Translations under genes and position numbers: made by a program
Notes under the pieces: generated by a model
What the model was told of the DNA's origin: nothing
The model's database searches: none
The model's input: the letters and a program-made list of their open reading frames with translations, nothing else
Part shown: positions 1 to 10,332 of the stretch, one piece after another
How positions within the stretch are numbered: position 1 is the first letter of the stretch
Layout of the letters: the number at the start of each line of letters is the position of its first letter
Assembly (NCBI GenBank): GCA_947500545.1
Contig: CANMSO010000001.1
Coordinates: forward strand, 950,008 to 1,014,007
DNA: 64,000 bases
From: an uncultured Aquimarina sp.
GTDB lineage: Bacteria > Bacteroidota > Bacteroidia > Flavobacteriales > Flavobacteriaceae
Direction: 5' to 3'

Positions 1-1203
1 TCAGGCAAAACAATCGTTGGATTAATGACGATGTTATTGGCAATCGATAATGATTTTCAGGCATGTCTCATGGCTCCTACCGCTATTTTAGCAAATCAAC
101 ATTATCAAGGTATTATGGCGCTTACAAAGGATTTAGATATCAATATAAAGCTATTAATGGGGAGTTCTACTACAAAACAACGTAGAGTAATACATCAAGA
201 ATTAGAAGACGGAACATTGCATATTCTTATTGGTACACATGCCGTTTTAGAAGATAAAGTGAAATTCAAAAATCTGGGCTTGTCAATTATTGATGAGCAA
301 CATCGATTTGGCGTTGCCCAACGATCTAAACTATGGCATAAAAACAGCTACCCTCCACATATTTTGGTGATGACCGCCACACCTATCCCAAGAACATTAG
401 CTATGAGTTTATATGGAGATCTGGATATATCTATTATAGATGAGCTACCACCTGGGCGAAAGGCAATTAAAACAGTACATCGATACGATAGCAACCGTCT
501 TAAAGTTTTCAAATTCATCGAAGATGAAATAAAAAAAGGAAGGCAGATTTATATCGTATATCCTTTAATACAAGAGTCTGAAGCCATGGATTATAAAGAT
601 CTTATGGACGGATATGAGAGTATCGCCCGGTCCTTCCCTGCTCCAGAATATCAAATTTCTATCGTGCATGGCAAAATGAAACCTGCAGATAAAGATTATG
701 AGATGGAGCGTTTTGTAAAAGGCGAAACACAAATCATGGTTGCTACAACAGTAATTGAAGTTGGTGTTAATGTTCCCAATGCAAGTGTTATGATTATTGA
801 AAGTGCAGAACGCTTTGGGCTTTCGCAATTACATCAATTACGTGGACGGGTTGGTCGAGGTGCAGAACAAAGCTTCTGTATCCTAATGACTAGTTTTAAA
901 CTTTCCGCTGATAGTAAAATCAGATTAGAAACCATGGTACGAACCAATGACGGTTTTGATATTGCCGAAGTTGATCTAAAATTACGTGGCCCAGGAGATA
1001 TCATGGGCACTCAACAAAGCGGGGTGCTAAATCTAAAAATTGCAGATATCGTAAGGGATAATGACATCCTAAAAACTGCCAGACACTACGCAATGAAGAT
1101 CTTGAATGAAGATCCTTCATTAACCACAGAAAAAAACAAGGTTTTGTTGTACACTTATCAGCAAATGGCGAAACATAAGAATATCTGGAACTATATTTCT
1201 TAG
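1..1203 (+). CDS. recG: ATP-dependent DNA helicase RecG, C-terminal part (5' end outside window)
   Basis: Frame is open from base 1 (SGKTIVGLM... Walker A); DEQHRFGVAQR, MTATPIPRTLAMSLYGDLD, QLRGRVGRG motifs typical of RecG. Confidence 0.95.
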   Translation, partial: SGKTIVGLMTMLLAIDNDFQACLMAPTAILANQHYQGIMALTKDLDINIKLLMGSSTTKQRRVIHQELEDGTLHILIGTHAVLEDKVKFKNLGLSIIDEQHRFGVAQRSKLWHKNSYPPHILVMTATPIPRTLAMSLYGDLDISIIDELPPGRKAIKTVHRYDSNRLKVFKFIEDEIKKGRQIYIVYPLIQESEAMDYKDLMDGYESIARSFPAPEYQISIVHGKMKPADKDYEMERFVKGETQIMVATTVIEVGVNVPNASVMIIESAERFGLSQLHQLRGRVGRGAEQSFCILMTSFKLSADSKIRLETMVRTNDGFDIAEVDLKLRGPGDIMGTQQSGVLNLKIADIVRDNDILKTARHYAMKILNEDPSLTTEKNKVLLYTYQQMAKHKNIWNYIS

Positions 1204-1360
1204 TCAATAGTTTTTTATTTGTACATTTTTCCACTACCTTAGAATACCCCTATAAACTACACTCAGTTAAATAAAAATCAGTTGTTTACAAACAAAACAA
1301 GTAAAAAGTTTTGAGTAGATTAACACTAGTATTACAGCTAATGATTTAAAAACATTTAGC

Positions 1361-2878
1361 ATGAAAAGATATACATCAAATCGAAGAAAAAGAAGCAAGC
1401 AAGTAAACAATAATGAGCCTTTTTTTCAGAAAAAATCGGAAAAAAACATTTTCAGTAAACCAGAAGAAAGTAATACAGGTTTTTTTGATAAAAAGAAGGG
1501 ATTTTTCTTATATAGCACACCTAATAAAAAGGCATCAATTCAAAAGAAAAAAAATGGAGCCCTTCCCGAAGATCTTAAGACAAAAATGGAAGCATCGTTT
1601 GGGCAAGATTTTTCTAATGTGATGATTCAGAAGAATTCGAAAAAAGCCGTACAATTAAATGCGCTTGCATTCACACAAGGAAACAACGTACACTTTGCCC
1701 CTGGACAGTATAATCCTAACTCTGAAAATGGTCGCCAGCTTATTGGGCATGAGTTTGCCCATGTTGCTCAACAACGAAATGGAGTGGTACAACCAACAAG
1801 TGTAATGGGTAAAGGATTTACTTTAAACAAAAATAAACAGTTGGAAAATGAAGCAGATAGTCTTGGGAAAAAAGCAGTACAAGGTGAAGCCATAAATAAA
1901 TATAGATCTTCTGGTTTAGGGAATCACAATTCTATGAATGCAACCCAGGCAAAAAGTAAGGTTATTCAAAGAACGGTAAAAACCTGGGGAGGAGAATGGG
2001 ATACAACAAAATATAGCTTGATTACCCCTGCTGCTAAAGCAGGATTAAGAGGTGTTGATATCGATTTAAACTTTAAACCAGGAAAGAATGTAGATGCAGA
2101 GTTAATAGGTTTAACGCAGACTATTAAGTTTCGGAAATCAGGAAAGCCCTATTTTATGGGAGATGCAACCCGAAAAGATCATTCAATTAAATCTAAGGAT
2201 GCTAAAGAAGTTGACGCTACAACAAAAGAAACTGATGAAGGTACTCATATAGATCAATTTAAATCTGAAACCAACCCTCTTTATGCCGTAACAGGATCAA
2301 CAGATAAGGATAAAACCTTAGAGGACACAAAACCTGGGGCAACATGGGGGCAACATGGTTATAGATATTATGATGCCAGTAAAACCTTGAAAGAGAAGAA
2401 AGCAATCCTAAAAGATACTCCCAAAATTCATACGGCTTCAAAGGACTCTTTGCAAGTATTTGAAACCACTGCAGTTGCAATTAAGGGAAAACAAAAGGAT
2501 TCATATTATGGCTCCGTATCCTGGGGATGGAAAACGGATAGTAAAGGTCTTTTCAAAAAGCTTCCACTACAAGTTGCTTCGCAAGGTGTACCAAGTTCTT
2601 CATTTCTTAAGGCGGCCGAGATCTGGAATGCTTCTAAAACCTCTAAAGGCAAAGACACCTTAAATTTACCTTCTAAAGATGTAAAATTAATTAGTAACCC
2701 AAAAGGAGTTAACATTGGTCCAGGACCTCTTTACACTTATCTCCCTAAGGGAACCAGAGTTGTTGAGACACCGGGTTTTCCTTCTATGGTTGAAACTTAC
2801 ATCAAAGTTATTGATGGTTCACATGTTGGAAAAACAGGCAAAGTAATGAATAGCGATTTAAGTGATGAAAGAAATTAA
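1361..2878 (+). CDS. DUF4157-domain protein (HEFAH metallopeptidase-like), putative eCIS-associated effector
   Basis: FGQDFSNVMIQ...NALAFTQGNNVHFAPGQYNP...QLIGHEFAHVAQQ...ENEADSLGKKA is the DUF4157 signature; long unrelated C-terminal region. Confidence 0.8.
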   Translation: MKRYTSNRRKRSKQVNNNEPFFQKKSEKNIFSKPEESNTGFFDKKKGFFLYSTPNKKASIQKKKNGALPEDLKTKMEASFGQDFSNVMIQKNSKKAVQLNALAFTQGNNVHFAPGQYNPNSENGRQLIGHEFAHVAQQRNGVVQPTSVMGKGFTLNKNKQLENEADSLGKKAVQGEAINKYRSSGLGNHNSMNATQAKSKVIQRTVKTWGGEWDTTKYSLITPAAKAGLRGVDIDLNFKPGKNVDAELIGLTQTIKFRKSGKPYFMGDATRKDHSIKSKDAKEVDATTKETDEGTHIDQFKSETNPLYAVTGSTDKDKTLEDTKPGATWGQHGYRYYDASKTLKEKKAILKDTPKIHTASKDSLQVFETTAVAIKGKQKDSYYGSVSWGWKTDSKGLFKKLPLQVASQGVPSSSFLKAAEIWNASKTSKGKDTLNLPSKDVKLISNPKGVNIGPGPLYTYLPKGTRVVETPGFPSMVETYIKVIDGSHVGKTGKVMNSDLSDERN

Positions 2879-2882
2879 TTTC

Positions 2883-3539
2883 ATGAAATTTTATATACTT
2901 ACCATTTTGATTTTGGTGATCAGTTGCTCAACAAAAACTTCTAAAAATATGAGTGCAGTATCTTTTGAAAATAAATTAGTTGAAATAGGTTACTCTGGGC
3001 TTTTTATGTTTGACAATGAAAAATTATCTGATAGTATTTGGAAAAATGGAGATAATCAAACACAACTTGAAGATGTAGTTGAAAGTTCATCAAGCTCGCT
3101 TCATGCAAAATTTTTGGCCGCAGAAATTCTGAGGCATCATGAAGTTAAGTTTAAAACTAAAAATACCGAAAATTTAGTGGAAGCGTATACCTATGCTTTA
3201 ACGCATACCAGTTTAGAAAAAAATAATTCTGTTCAACTTAATGGCAACCTATGGGGGTTGCTTTATGATCATGATGACAGTGGGTACTTAGGTAAGCAAC
3301 TAATTGCTTTTGGAGAATCTGGAATTTCACATTTAACAGAATTATTAGACCAAAATGGAAATATCACGTATGAAGGGTCTAAAGAAGCTACAATGGGTAA
3401 TGCTTATCAATACCGAGTAAAAGATTTTGCTGCCTTTTATATCTCGAAAATTAAAAATATCCATGTAAAATTTTACCAAGATTTAGATTCAAGAGATCAA
3501 GAAATTAATCGGTTAAAAAAGTTTCTGAAGAGTGAGTAA
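2883..3539 (+). CDS. small lipoprotein, possible partner of the DUF4157 protein
   Basis: ORF called from 2862, but ATG 2883 gives MKFYILTILILVISCSTK (lipobox), 4 nt after the upstream stop. Confidence 0.65.
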   Translation: MKFYILTILILVISCSTKTSKNMSAVSFENKLVEIGYSGLFMFDNEKLSDSIWKNGDNQTQLEDVVESSSSSLHAKFLAAEILRHHEVKFKTKNTENLVEAYTYALTHTSLEKNNSVQLNGNLWGLLYDHDDSGYLGKQLIAFGESGISHLTELLDQNGNITYEGSKEATMGNAYQYRVKDFAAFYISKIKNIHVKFYQDLDSRDQEINRLKKFLKSE

Positions 3540-3558
3540 AGTTAGTAAACCATTTCCC

Positions 3559-4068
3559 TTATTTTATAATATCTCGTCTAATAGCATACACTAATTCATC
3601 TTCATATTCTCCAAATTTGAAGAATGTTTTTTCAAATCGCGCTTCAAGTTTAAAACCCACTTTCTCTAATACCTTTTGCGAACCTATATTACTTCCAAAT
3701 GGTCTGGCAAAAATTCTATTAATTTCTAAATTAGTAAAACCATATTCTACCATTTGTTTTATGGCTTTTGTCATAATTCCCATACCCCAAAATGGTTCTG
3801 CCAACCAATATCCGAGTTCTGCATTTTTACATTCTATATCAGATTGGGGCCGTAAACTAATTCCACCACAGGCCGCACTATCAAACTCTATAGCAAAATT
3901 ATGTCCGGTTTTATTTTTGATTGTGAATGTTATAAAATTCTTACCATCTTGTTCACTGTACGGAAATGGAAACTGATTTGCTAAATTTCTGGCAATTTTA
4001 TAATTATTAGCATACTGCACCAACCCATCAAGATCGTCCATCTTCCAAGGTCTTAATTTAATCTCCAT
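3559..4068 (-). CDS. GNAT family N-acetyltransferase (RimJ/RimL-like)
   Basis: LRPWKMDDLDGLVQYANN...ELGYWLAEPFWGMGIMTKAIKQMVEYGF...NIGSQKVLEKVGFKLEA. Confidence 0.85.
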   Translation of the reverse strand: MEIKLRPWKMDDLDGLVQYANNYKIARNLANQFPFPYSEQDGKNFITFTIKNKTGHNFAIEFDSAACGGISLRPQSDIECKNAELGYWLAEPFWGMGIMTKAIKQMVEYGFTNLEINRIFARPFGSNIGSQKVLEKVGFKLEARFEKTFFKFGEYEDELVYAIRRDIIK

Positions 4069-4088
4069 AATAGCAAATTTAATACAAC

Positions 4089-6083
4089 CTACACTGGTAG
4101 AATGAAATTCTTTATAAATCTTACAATCCCATTTTTTGAAGGACCCTTGACATCGGCATCGATAAGAATAAGGTCATCCTCTTTCTTTTTAAGATATATC
4201 CCACTCATAAAAACATCTATCAAATTTAATTCAGATTCAACATTAAACCTTGTATTCTTTTGCCAAGCAAGAATTCTACTTGTAGCCACACTTGCACCTG
4301 CATTAGAATGCCCCGTAGTTATAGGTTCTCCTTTAGTAATCAAAATCAATTTACCAGGGCCTTTTGCAGTTGTGAAAATCATACGACCAAATAGTAATGA
4401 TGTTAATCTAAGACTCACTATTGCAGAGATAGTAATCCCCTCACTCATTCCTACAAAATTTCTGAAATGAAATACAACCTCCTCACCCTCCTTGATATCC
4501 CATTCTACGAACTCATGACTACCCATCGCTTTAAAATGCACCTCTTCTGGTCTGGATTTCATGACTACTTTATTCATTGCATAGTTTCGGGTAAATATTC
4601 TCGCCAAAACTGCAGCTTTCCATTGAGGTAGAGAAAACTTTGGTGCTCTCCCACTTGGTTCAAATGACCTTGATATATAATAATTCTCTTGATCAGCCTT
4701 GGGATCAATCGTATATTGATTTCCAAATTTATGCAAAGTCCCTTTAGAAGTATTTCCATCAGATTCTAATAGGGTAACATAGTTTTCATCATCTGAAGAA
4801 AATGCTACTCGTGAAAACACATATAAGAAACTTTTCAGGATTAAAAACCCAAAAGCTATATCTAAAAGGAGATTAATAAAGGTAATTGTATCAAAAGTGG
4901 ATTGAATAGTGAATTTCAATTTTTGGGTAAACGAATCTATTTGTTCATTTATCGTATTGTTGATTCCCAAAGTGGATGCTTCGACTTCTTCTTGTGTTCC
5001 ATTAGCAGAATTCTGAACCTGCCCCACTAAACTAACCAGCATTTCATTTCGTTGTACTACATAAGACTCATTTACGCTTCTTTTTGCACTATTCTTTGCT
5101 TGACAAGGAAAATTTAGTTTCCCCCAAAACCCACAATCTTCTTCTTTAAAAACTGGTGCCATTTCGGGTAATGTTGGTTTAAAGATACCCGCATAAACAT
5201 TTGCTACTTCATCAGGCAATTTGTCTGTCTTATTTTTGACAATCCCATTAATTTGCCCTGTGCCGCTAAGTATAGCTTCTTGTATACATATTACCTCAGC
5301 TTCCATAGAAAACTCTAAATCTTTCTCAAATTGATCTCTTTTATATTTTCTACTCTCATCTGTAGACATGATAAAAGTTTGATCATAAATCTGATCAATC
5401 GATGCTTTATTCATTTTATTATTAAGGATTGCTCCCGGAATAATAAAAATCAATAATGGAGACCAATAAAGAAACGATTTTAATGTAAGACTGCCTGTAC
5501 GTTTAAGTCCTGTTTCTCTAAAAATATTGATGTTTTGTTTAAATGCCAGATATAAGAACCTAATAAGTACTGAATAGGTAAGAAACAGAATAAGATGTTG
5601 AATATCCAATAAGATCCATATTATTATCAATGCTATAAAAAATGGGATAGAACGTAGATTTCCTTTAACAATGAAATAAAGAAATGCTATTTTATAGCAA
5701 AGAAAATGAAGGATACCAATTAGCGCTTCATGTTTCTCTAAAGCCATATCTCCAGAGCTACTAATTAGATGTATATACCCAGCAAAAAAGGCCGGTAACA
5801 GACCTAAGATTCGATAGTAATTTTTACCACCCATAACCAAAATTAATCCAATTGGGATTAAGTATAGTGGCATCGCGTATAACAGCTGAAATTCTTCATG
5901 AATTTGAAAACTGGTAATAGAAAAGCCAAAAATGGCAAAAAGAGAAAAATCTTCTATCGCGGGAAGTATCCCTATAAGTACAATTAACAGAAAAAGGTTA
6001 AGAGGCCCCTCATTTTTGAAGCGCTGTTTTAGTTGCTCAAGATTAATCATCCCCAGAGATTTGTGTTGGTTATTCTTATACAA
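4089..6083 (-). CDS. multi-pass membrane protein with AIM24-like C-terminal domain
   Basis: N-terminal ~200 aa strongly hydrophobic; C-terminal ...LLFGRMIFTTAKGPGKLILITKGEPI...ILAWQKNTRFNVE resembles the AIM24 family. Confidence 0.5.
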   Translation of the reverse strand: MYKNNQHKSLGMINLEQLKQRFKNEGPLNLFLLIVLIGILPAIEDFSLFAIFGFSITSFQIHEEFQLLYAMPLYLIPIGLILVMGGKNYYRILGLLPAFFAGYIHLISSSGDMALEKHEALIGILHFLCYKIAFLYFIVKGNLRSIPFFIALIIIWILLDIQHLILFLTYSVLIRFLYLAFKQNINIFRETGLKRTGSLTLKSFLYWSPLLIFIIPGAILNNKMNKASIDQIYDQTFIMSTDESRKYKRDQFEKDLEFSMEAEVICIQEAILSGTGQINGIVKNKTDKLPDEVANVYAGIFKPTLPEMAPVFKEEDCGFWGKLNFPCQAKNSAKRSVNESYVVQRNEMLVSLVGQVQNSANGTQEEVEASTLGINNTINEQIDSFTQKLKFTIQSTFDTITFINLLLDIAFGFLILKSFLYVFSRVAFSSDDENYVTLLESDGNTSKGTLHKFGNQYTIDPKADQENYYISRSFEPSGRAPKFSLPQWKAAVLARIFTRNYAMNKVVMKSRPEEVHFKAMGSHEFVEWDIKEGEEVVFHFRNFVGMSEGITISAIVSLRLTSLLFGRMIFTTAKGPGKLILITKGEPITTGHSNAGASVATSRILAWQKNTRFNVESELNLIDVFMSGIYLKKKEDDLILIDADVKGPSKNGIVRFIKNFILPV

Positions 6084-6179
6084 GATAAGTAATTACTATT
6101 AAAATCCTATAGAAGAAATAGACCTCAACATATTATTCTCTAATTAAATGAGGTTGTAGTATCATATCAAAAAAAAGAA

Positions 6180-7280
6180 TCATTTTTTAACAAAACGCTT
6201 TGTAACTTTTTCTTTTCCATTAAGTATCGAAATAAAATAAGTTCCAGGCTCTAAACTTTCTAATCCAACTTTATCCCCTTCTATAGTCCCAGATCGTATC
6301 GTTTTCCCAGATATATCGTTTATCATATAACTCGCTGTACTTTTGTTTGAAAAATCAACTTGAATATATTCATCTGCAGGGTTAGGAAATACTGTAACAG
6401 ATAACTTTTGTTGGTTTTCTTGTAGTGATATATTGGCTCTTCTTTCTGAAGAAGCTGACTTCGTTTGAGTCCCGATAATATTAATGGTATAATCTTCTAC
6501 TTCACCATAAGCAAAATCACTATTACATGCCACGGGAGAACCTTCGTACTGTATAGCTACACGCATACGAGTATTGCCTGGTCTCGCTGTATTCGGAATA
6601 AGGAATCTATAAGAAGTACTTTCTTCATATATTAAAGCTAATCCCGATACTACATGTTCTGATTCTTCAAAAATTTTGTTTTGATTAAAATCTATCCAAA
6701 CTCCAAAACTTTCTTCATATGTCATATTAGCGAATCCAGCACTTAATTCAATCGTATTGGATGAACCAATAAGCAGGTTAGCAATTTTATCTGTATAATC
6801 ATAATATCCTCCATCTGCACTTGAGGTATTACTAATTTCACCAATACCAACATAATCTATATGTTCAAATGTATCGTCAAAAGAAGATGCTGTACAATAG
6901 GAGATTACTTCTTCTGTAGTTGTAACGTAAAGAGGATCACTAAAATCTGAATAATTCCCCGACTTATCCAATATTACCATTCTAAATATATATGTTGTCT
7001 CTGGAGTTAAACCAAAAATAAGAGCATTCGTTTGAGTTCCCGAAAACCAGCCATATACATCATCATTCTGATACAGAATAAAACTATCAATATTCGCGCT
7101 GTTAATTGATGGAGTCCAAAAAAGCTCTAAATCACTTCCAGCGATATCTGATGCGGTGAAGCTATCTAATATACCGGGGGCTTTATTAGCACTTATATCA
7201 TTTAAACACTCATACTTTTCAATCTTTGCATAACCGCTAATGCCAATACAAAATATTAATAAACATAAAACCTTATTCAT
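6180..7280 (-). CDS. secreted FN3-GEVED protein with T9SS type A C-terminal sorting domain
   Basis: Signal peptide; FN3-like DSFTASDIAGSDLELFWT...; WIDFNQNKIFEESE...YGEVEDYTINI (GEVED); VFPNPADEYIQVDF...GTYFISILNGKEKVTKRFVKK. Confidence 0.85.
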   Translation of the reverse strand: MNKVLCLLIFCIGISGYAKIEKYECLNDISANKAPGILDSFTASDIAGSDLELFWTPSINSANIDSFILYQNDDVYGWFSGTQTNALIFGLTPETTYIFRMVILDKSGNYSDFSDPLYVTTTEEVISYCTASSFDDTFEHIDYVGIGEISNTSSADGGYYDYTDKIANLLIGSSNTIELSAGFANMTYEESFGVWIDFNQNKIFEESEHVVSGLALIYEESTSYRFLIPNTARPGNTRMRVAIQYEGSPVACNSDFAYGEVEDYTINIIGTQTKSASSERRANISLQENQQKLSVTVFPNPADEYIQVDFSNKSTASYMINDISGKTIRSGTIEGDKVGLESLEPGTYFISILNGKEKVTKRFVKK

Positions 7281-7416
7281 GATTTACTTTTTTTAGTTCG
7301 ATTCGGCGAAAGTAAAAATAAGTCAATGATAAAACAGTTCAGATTTTATTACTAGAGGCAAATGTTTTGTAAATAGCTTCATTATTAAATAATTAGGTAT
7401 TTATTAGTATTTAAAA

Positions 7417-7448
7417 AAAGAAACCCCGCAAAATGCGAGGTTTCTTTT
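7417..7448 (-). terminator. rho-independent terminator (likely bidirectional in shape) after the T9SS nuclease gene
   Basis: aaaagaaaccccgca aaa tgcgaggtttctttt stem flanked by A and T runs. Confidence 0.8.
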
Positions 7449-7470
7449 ATATAAAATTTAATCAAGAATC

Positions 7471-10332
7471 TTATTTGATCATTACTTTTTCAGAAATACT
7501 TCGTCTACCATCAGAAACTGTAACAAAATACAATCCAGGCGCTAACCCGTCTAATGTAACATTATTTCGTGTTACTGTTCCAGACTTAACTACGTTACCC
7601 TGTAGGTTAGTCAAAACATAACTAGCTTTACGATCATCTGCCAAATTGAATTGAATAACGTTTTTAGCTGGATTAGGGAACGTTTTTAAATCAAATATTT
7701 TTCCTTCGTTACCTAATTCTCCATCTATTTTCATTTGAGATAATCCATTGGCTCTCGCAGAAGAACTAATATTTATAGTATAATCTTCTACTTCCCCATA
7801 ACCAAATGTTTCACAAGCCGTTGGCGCTCCGTTCCATTTCATAGAAACACGCATTCTTGTATTACCAGAAAGCGCTGTAGAAGGCACTGTAAAGTTATAT
7901 GATAAATTACCAGAGTTTGAAGTAGATCCTGTCACAACTTTCTCTGATGATTCAAAGGTTCCGTTTTTATTAAAATCGATCCAAACTCCCCAATGTTCTG
8001 TATAAGATGCACTTCTGAAACCAATACTTAATACAATAGTATTGGATCCATATGATACATTTCCTATTTGAGTTGTAAAATCCCCATAACCTCCATTTGC
8101 TACAGTAGCATTTGAAATTCCGCCAAGTCCAACAAAATCAATATATTCATAACTAACATTGTTTCCTTTTGAAGAACAATAAGTAAGTACAACATCTTGA
8201 GTAGTAACATTTATAGCGTTACTAAATGCTGAAGTATTTCCGGAAGCATCATATGCATTTACTGTAAATGTATAACCAGTTCCAGGGCTTAAACCAGAAA
8301 CATCATAATTAATGCCTGAAGTTGCTACTAAGAAAACACCATCTTGATAAACATTATAACCAACTACGCCAACATTATCAGTAGATGAAGACCATGATAA
8401 GCTTGTATTTGTTTGTCCTGTGTTAGAAGCAACCAGATTGGTAGGCACTGTTGGTGCTTGAGTATCTGTAGTCGCCAATGTTGTTACACTAATAGAATTG
8501 CTTGAAGCTGATGTATTACCCGAAGCATCATAAGCATTTACTTCAAAAGCATAAGTCGTTCCCGCGGTCAAACCAGAAACATCATAACTAGTTCCTGAAG
8601 TTGCCACTATGAAAGTACCATTTTGATAAACATTGTATCCAGCAACACCAACATTATCTGTAGAAGAAGACCAGGATAAGCGTGTATTTGTTTGTCCAGT
8701 ATTAGAAGCAGCCAAATTTGCAGGTATTGTTGGAGCCTGTGTATCTGGACTAGTTCCTCCTCCATTGAAAGTGTGACTTCCCAAGTCATCAAAAGTATTT
8801 TGAGCATATGAATCCCACTCTGCTGTAGTATAGGTCGAATTAGGTGAAGATATATCTCCCTTTCTTCTTAATGTAACGTCCTTTGCAAAATTTGAAGATC
8901 CACCATTAAAAGTTCCGACAATATCAATCAAAACATCATTTTTGAATAATCCTACAGGGTCATTACCATTAAAACTCATTGCTCCAGAACTGGATGTAAT
9001 ATCCGCTACATTCTTAATAGCCGTAGATGCTGAACTATTTGCAACCACATAAACATCATTATTAGCCAATGTTCCAGAAAGGTTAAGCGTACCCGACCAA
9101 GCTCCGGCTCCATTGGTTTGTCTTTTAATAGAGTACCCAGAAAGATTTACTGAAGCGCCTGTATTGTTTGCTATCTCCAAGGCTTTATTATTAGAAGAAC
9201 CTTCTATATATTCAGAAAAGAATAGTGCATCTGCTACACCACCTCCGCCTCCAGAAGTATTATCTTGAGTTGTTACATTAATTATATTACTAGCGGCAGA
9301 TACATTTCCCGCAGCATCTCTTGCTTTTACAGAAAAAGTATAGCTTGTATTTGCTGTTAAACCAGCTACGGTATAGTTTGTTGATGCTGCGGATCCTATA
9401 AACCCTCCATCTTGATATACAAAATATCCCGTCACTCCTACATTATCACTTGATGCATTCCAAGATAGTACCGTTGATACTTCTGTAGTACTATTTGCTA
9501 CTAGACTTGATGGAGCTGCTGGTACTATTGTATCGGCACCACCACCAGTATTACCAAATCTATCTTCGGCTTGAGGGCCTCCCCAAATCTGCGTTGCAAA
9601 TGCTGGATTATCAATAAAAGGATTTCTGTTACCTTGTATATTTTCTAGCAATGGATTACGTTGTAATTCCAGTTGTGAAACAGGGTCTTCTGCATTCCAC
9701 TCCAAAAATAACTGAAGCATATTTGCGTCATTTGCAGAAACAGTTCCTACTCCTACATTTGTAGGTAAGCAACGATTACTATAACGTATATAAACATACA
9801 TCATCATACGTGCAACATCTCCTTTCCATTCATCTCCTGGATACCAGTGTCCTTGAGACGTAGGTCCAGAATTTCCAGAACCATCAGCAAATTTTCTACT
9901 TCCTCTAGACGAGTTACGTTGCACATCTGTAGGTCTTAAATGATGTGCATCTGCACCAGGCCCTTCTGTACCCAAATTTGGGTTACCTAAAGACTTAGGG
10001 TATGTATGTTCTCTGTTCCAATCTGTAGAGCCTCCCCCATTATTATCAACTCCTCTGGTTCTATCGGTAGTAGAATTTCCATCTGTATCACTATATCCAT
10101 AAAGTAAAATCACTTTTGATGGATCATTTATATCTAAATCTGTTTGTTTTAATGTTTCCCATACTCCTGGTGTATAGGTAAGAAAAGTAGTATGTGTATT
10201 GGTAACTTTGGTCCCCAGTTCACTTTTTAAGGCATCCCCGGATAAATTAAGATTAACGTCATTGTAATACGTTGGCACTTGACTATACCCAATAGCGGAT
10301 ATAATCAAAGCGAATAGTAGTAATTTTTTCAT
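7471..10332 (-). CDS. secreted endonuclease I with FN3 modules, lamin-tail-like domain, GEVED and T9SS sorting domain
   Basis: TRGVDNNGGGSTDWNREHTYPKSLGNPN...GADAHHLRPTDVQRNSSRG (endonuclease I); three FN3 modules; FFSEYIEGSSNNKALEIANNTG (lamin tail); GEVED; FPNPAKNVIQF C-terminus. Confidence 0.92.
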   Translation of the reverse strand: MKKLLLFALIISAIGYSQVPTYYNDVNLNLSGDALKSELGTKVTNTHTTFLTYTPGVWETLKQTDLDINDPSKVILLYGYSDTDGNSTTDRTRGVDNNGGGSTDWNREHTYPKSLGNPNLGTEGPGADAHHLRPTDVQRNSSRGSRKFADGSGNSGPTSQGHWYPGDEWKGDVARMMMYVYIRYSNRCLPTNVGVGTVSANDANMLQLFLEWNAEDPVSQLELQRNPLLENIQGNRNPFIDNPAFATQIWGGPQAEDRFGNTGGGADTIVPAAPSSLVANSTTEVSTVLSWNASSDNVGVTGYFVYQDGGFIGSAASTNYTVAGLTANTSYTFSVKARDAAGNVSAASNIINVTTQDNTSGGGGGVADALFFSEYIEGSSNNKALEIANNTGASVNLSGYSIKRQTNGAGAWSGTLNLSGTLANNDVYVVANSSASTAIKNVADITSSSGAMSFNGNDPVGLFKNDVLIDIVGTFNGGSSNFAKDVTLRRKGDISSPNSTYTTAEWDSYAQNTFDDLGSHTFNGGGTSPDTQAPTIPANLAASNTGQTNTRLSWSSSTDNVGVAGYNVYQNGTFIVATSGTSYDVSGLTAGTTYAFEVNAYDASGNTSASSNSISVTTLATTDTQAPTVPTNLVASNTGQTNTSLSWSSSTDNVGVVGYNVYQDGVFLVATSGINYDVSGLSPGTGYTFTVNAYDASGNTSAFSNAINVTTQDVVLTYCSSKGNNVSYEYIDFVGLGGISNATVANGGYGDFTTQIGNVSYGSNTIVLSIGFRSASYTEHWGVWIDFNKNGTFESSEKVVTGSTSNSGNLSYNFTVPSTALSGNTRMRVSMKWNGAPTACETFGYGEVEDYTINISSSARANGLSQMKIDGELGNEGKIFDLKTFPNPAKNVIQFNLADDRKASYVLTNLQGNVVKSGTVTRNNVTLDGLAPGLYFVTVSDGRRSISEKVMIK

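Noticed and set aside
1413-1622. Alternate-frame 69-aa ORF inside the DUF4157 gene
   Set aside because: Fully internal to a supported CDS, low-complexity Lys-rich translation.
8190-8750. Possible mobile-element or satellite repeat
   Set aside because: The repeats are in-frame FN3 modules within one CDS.
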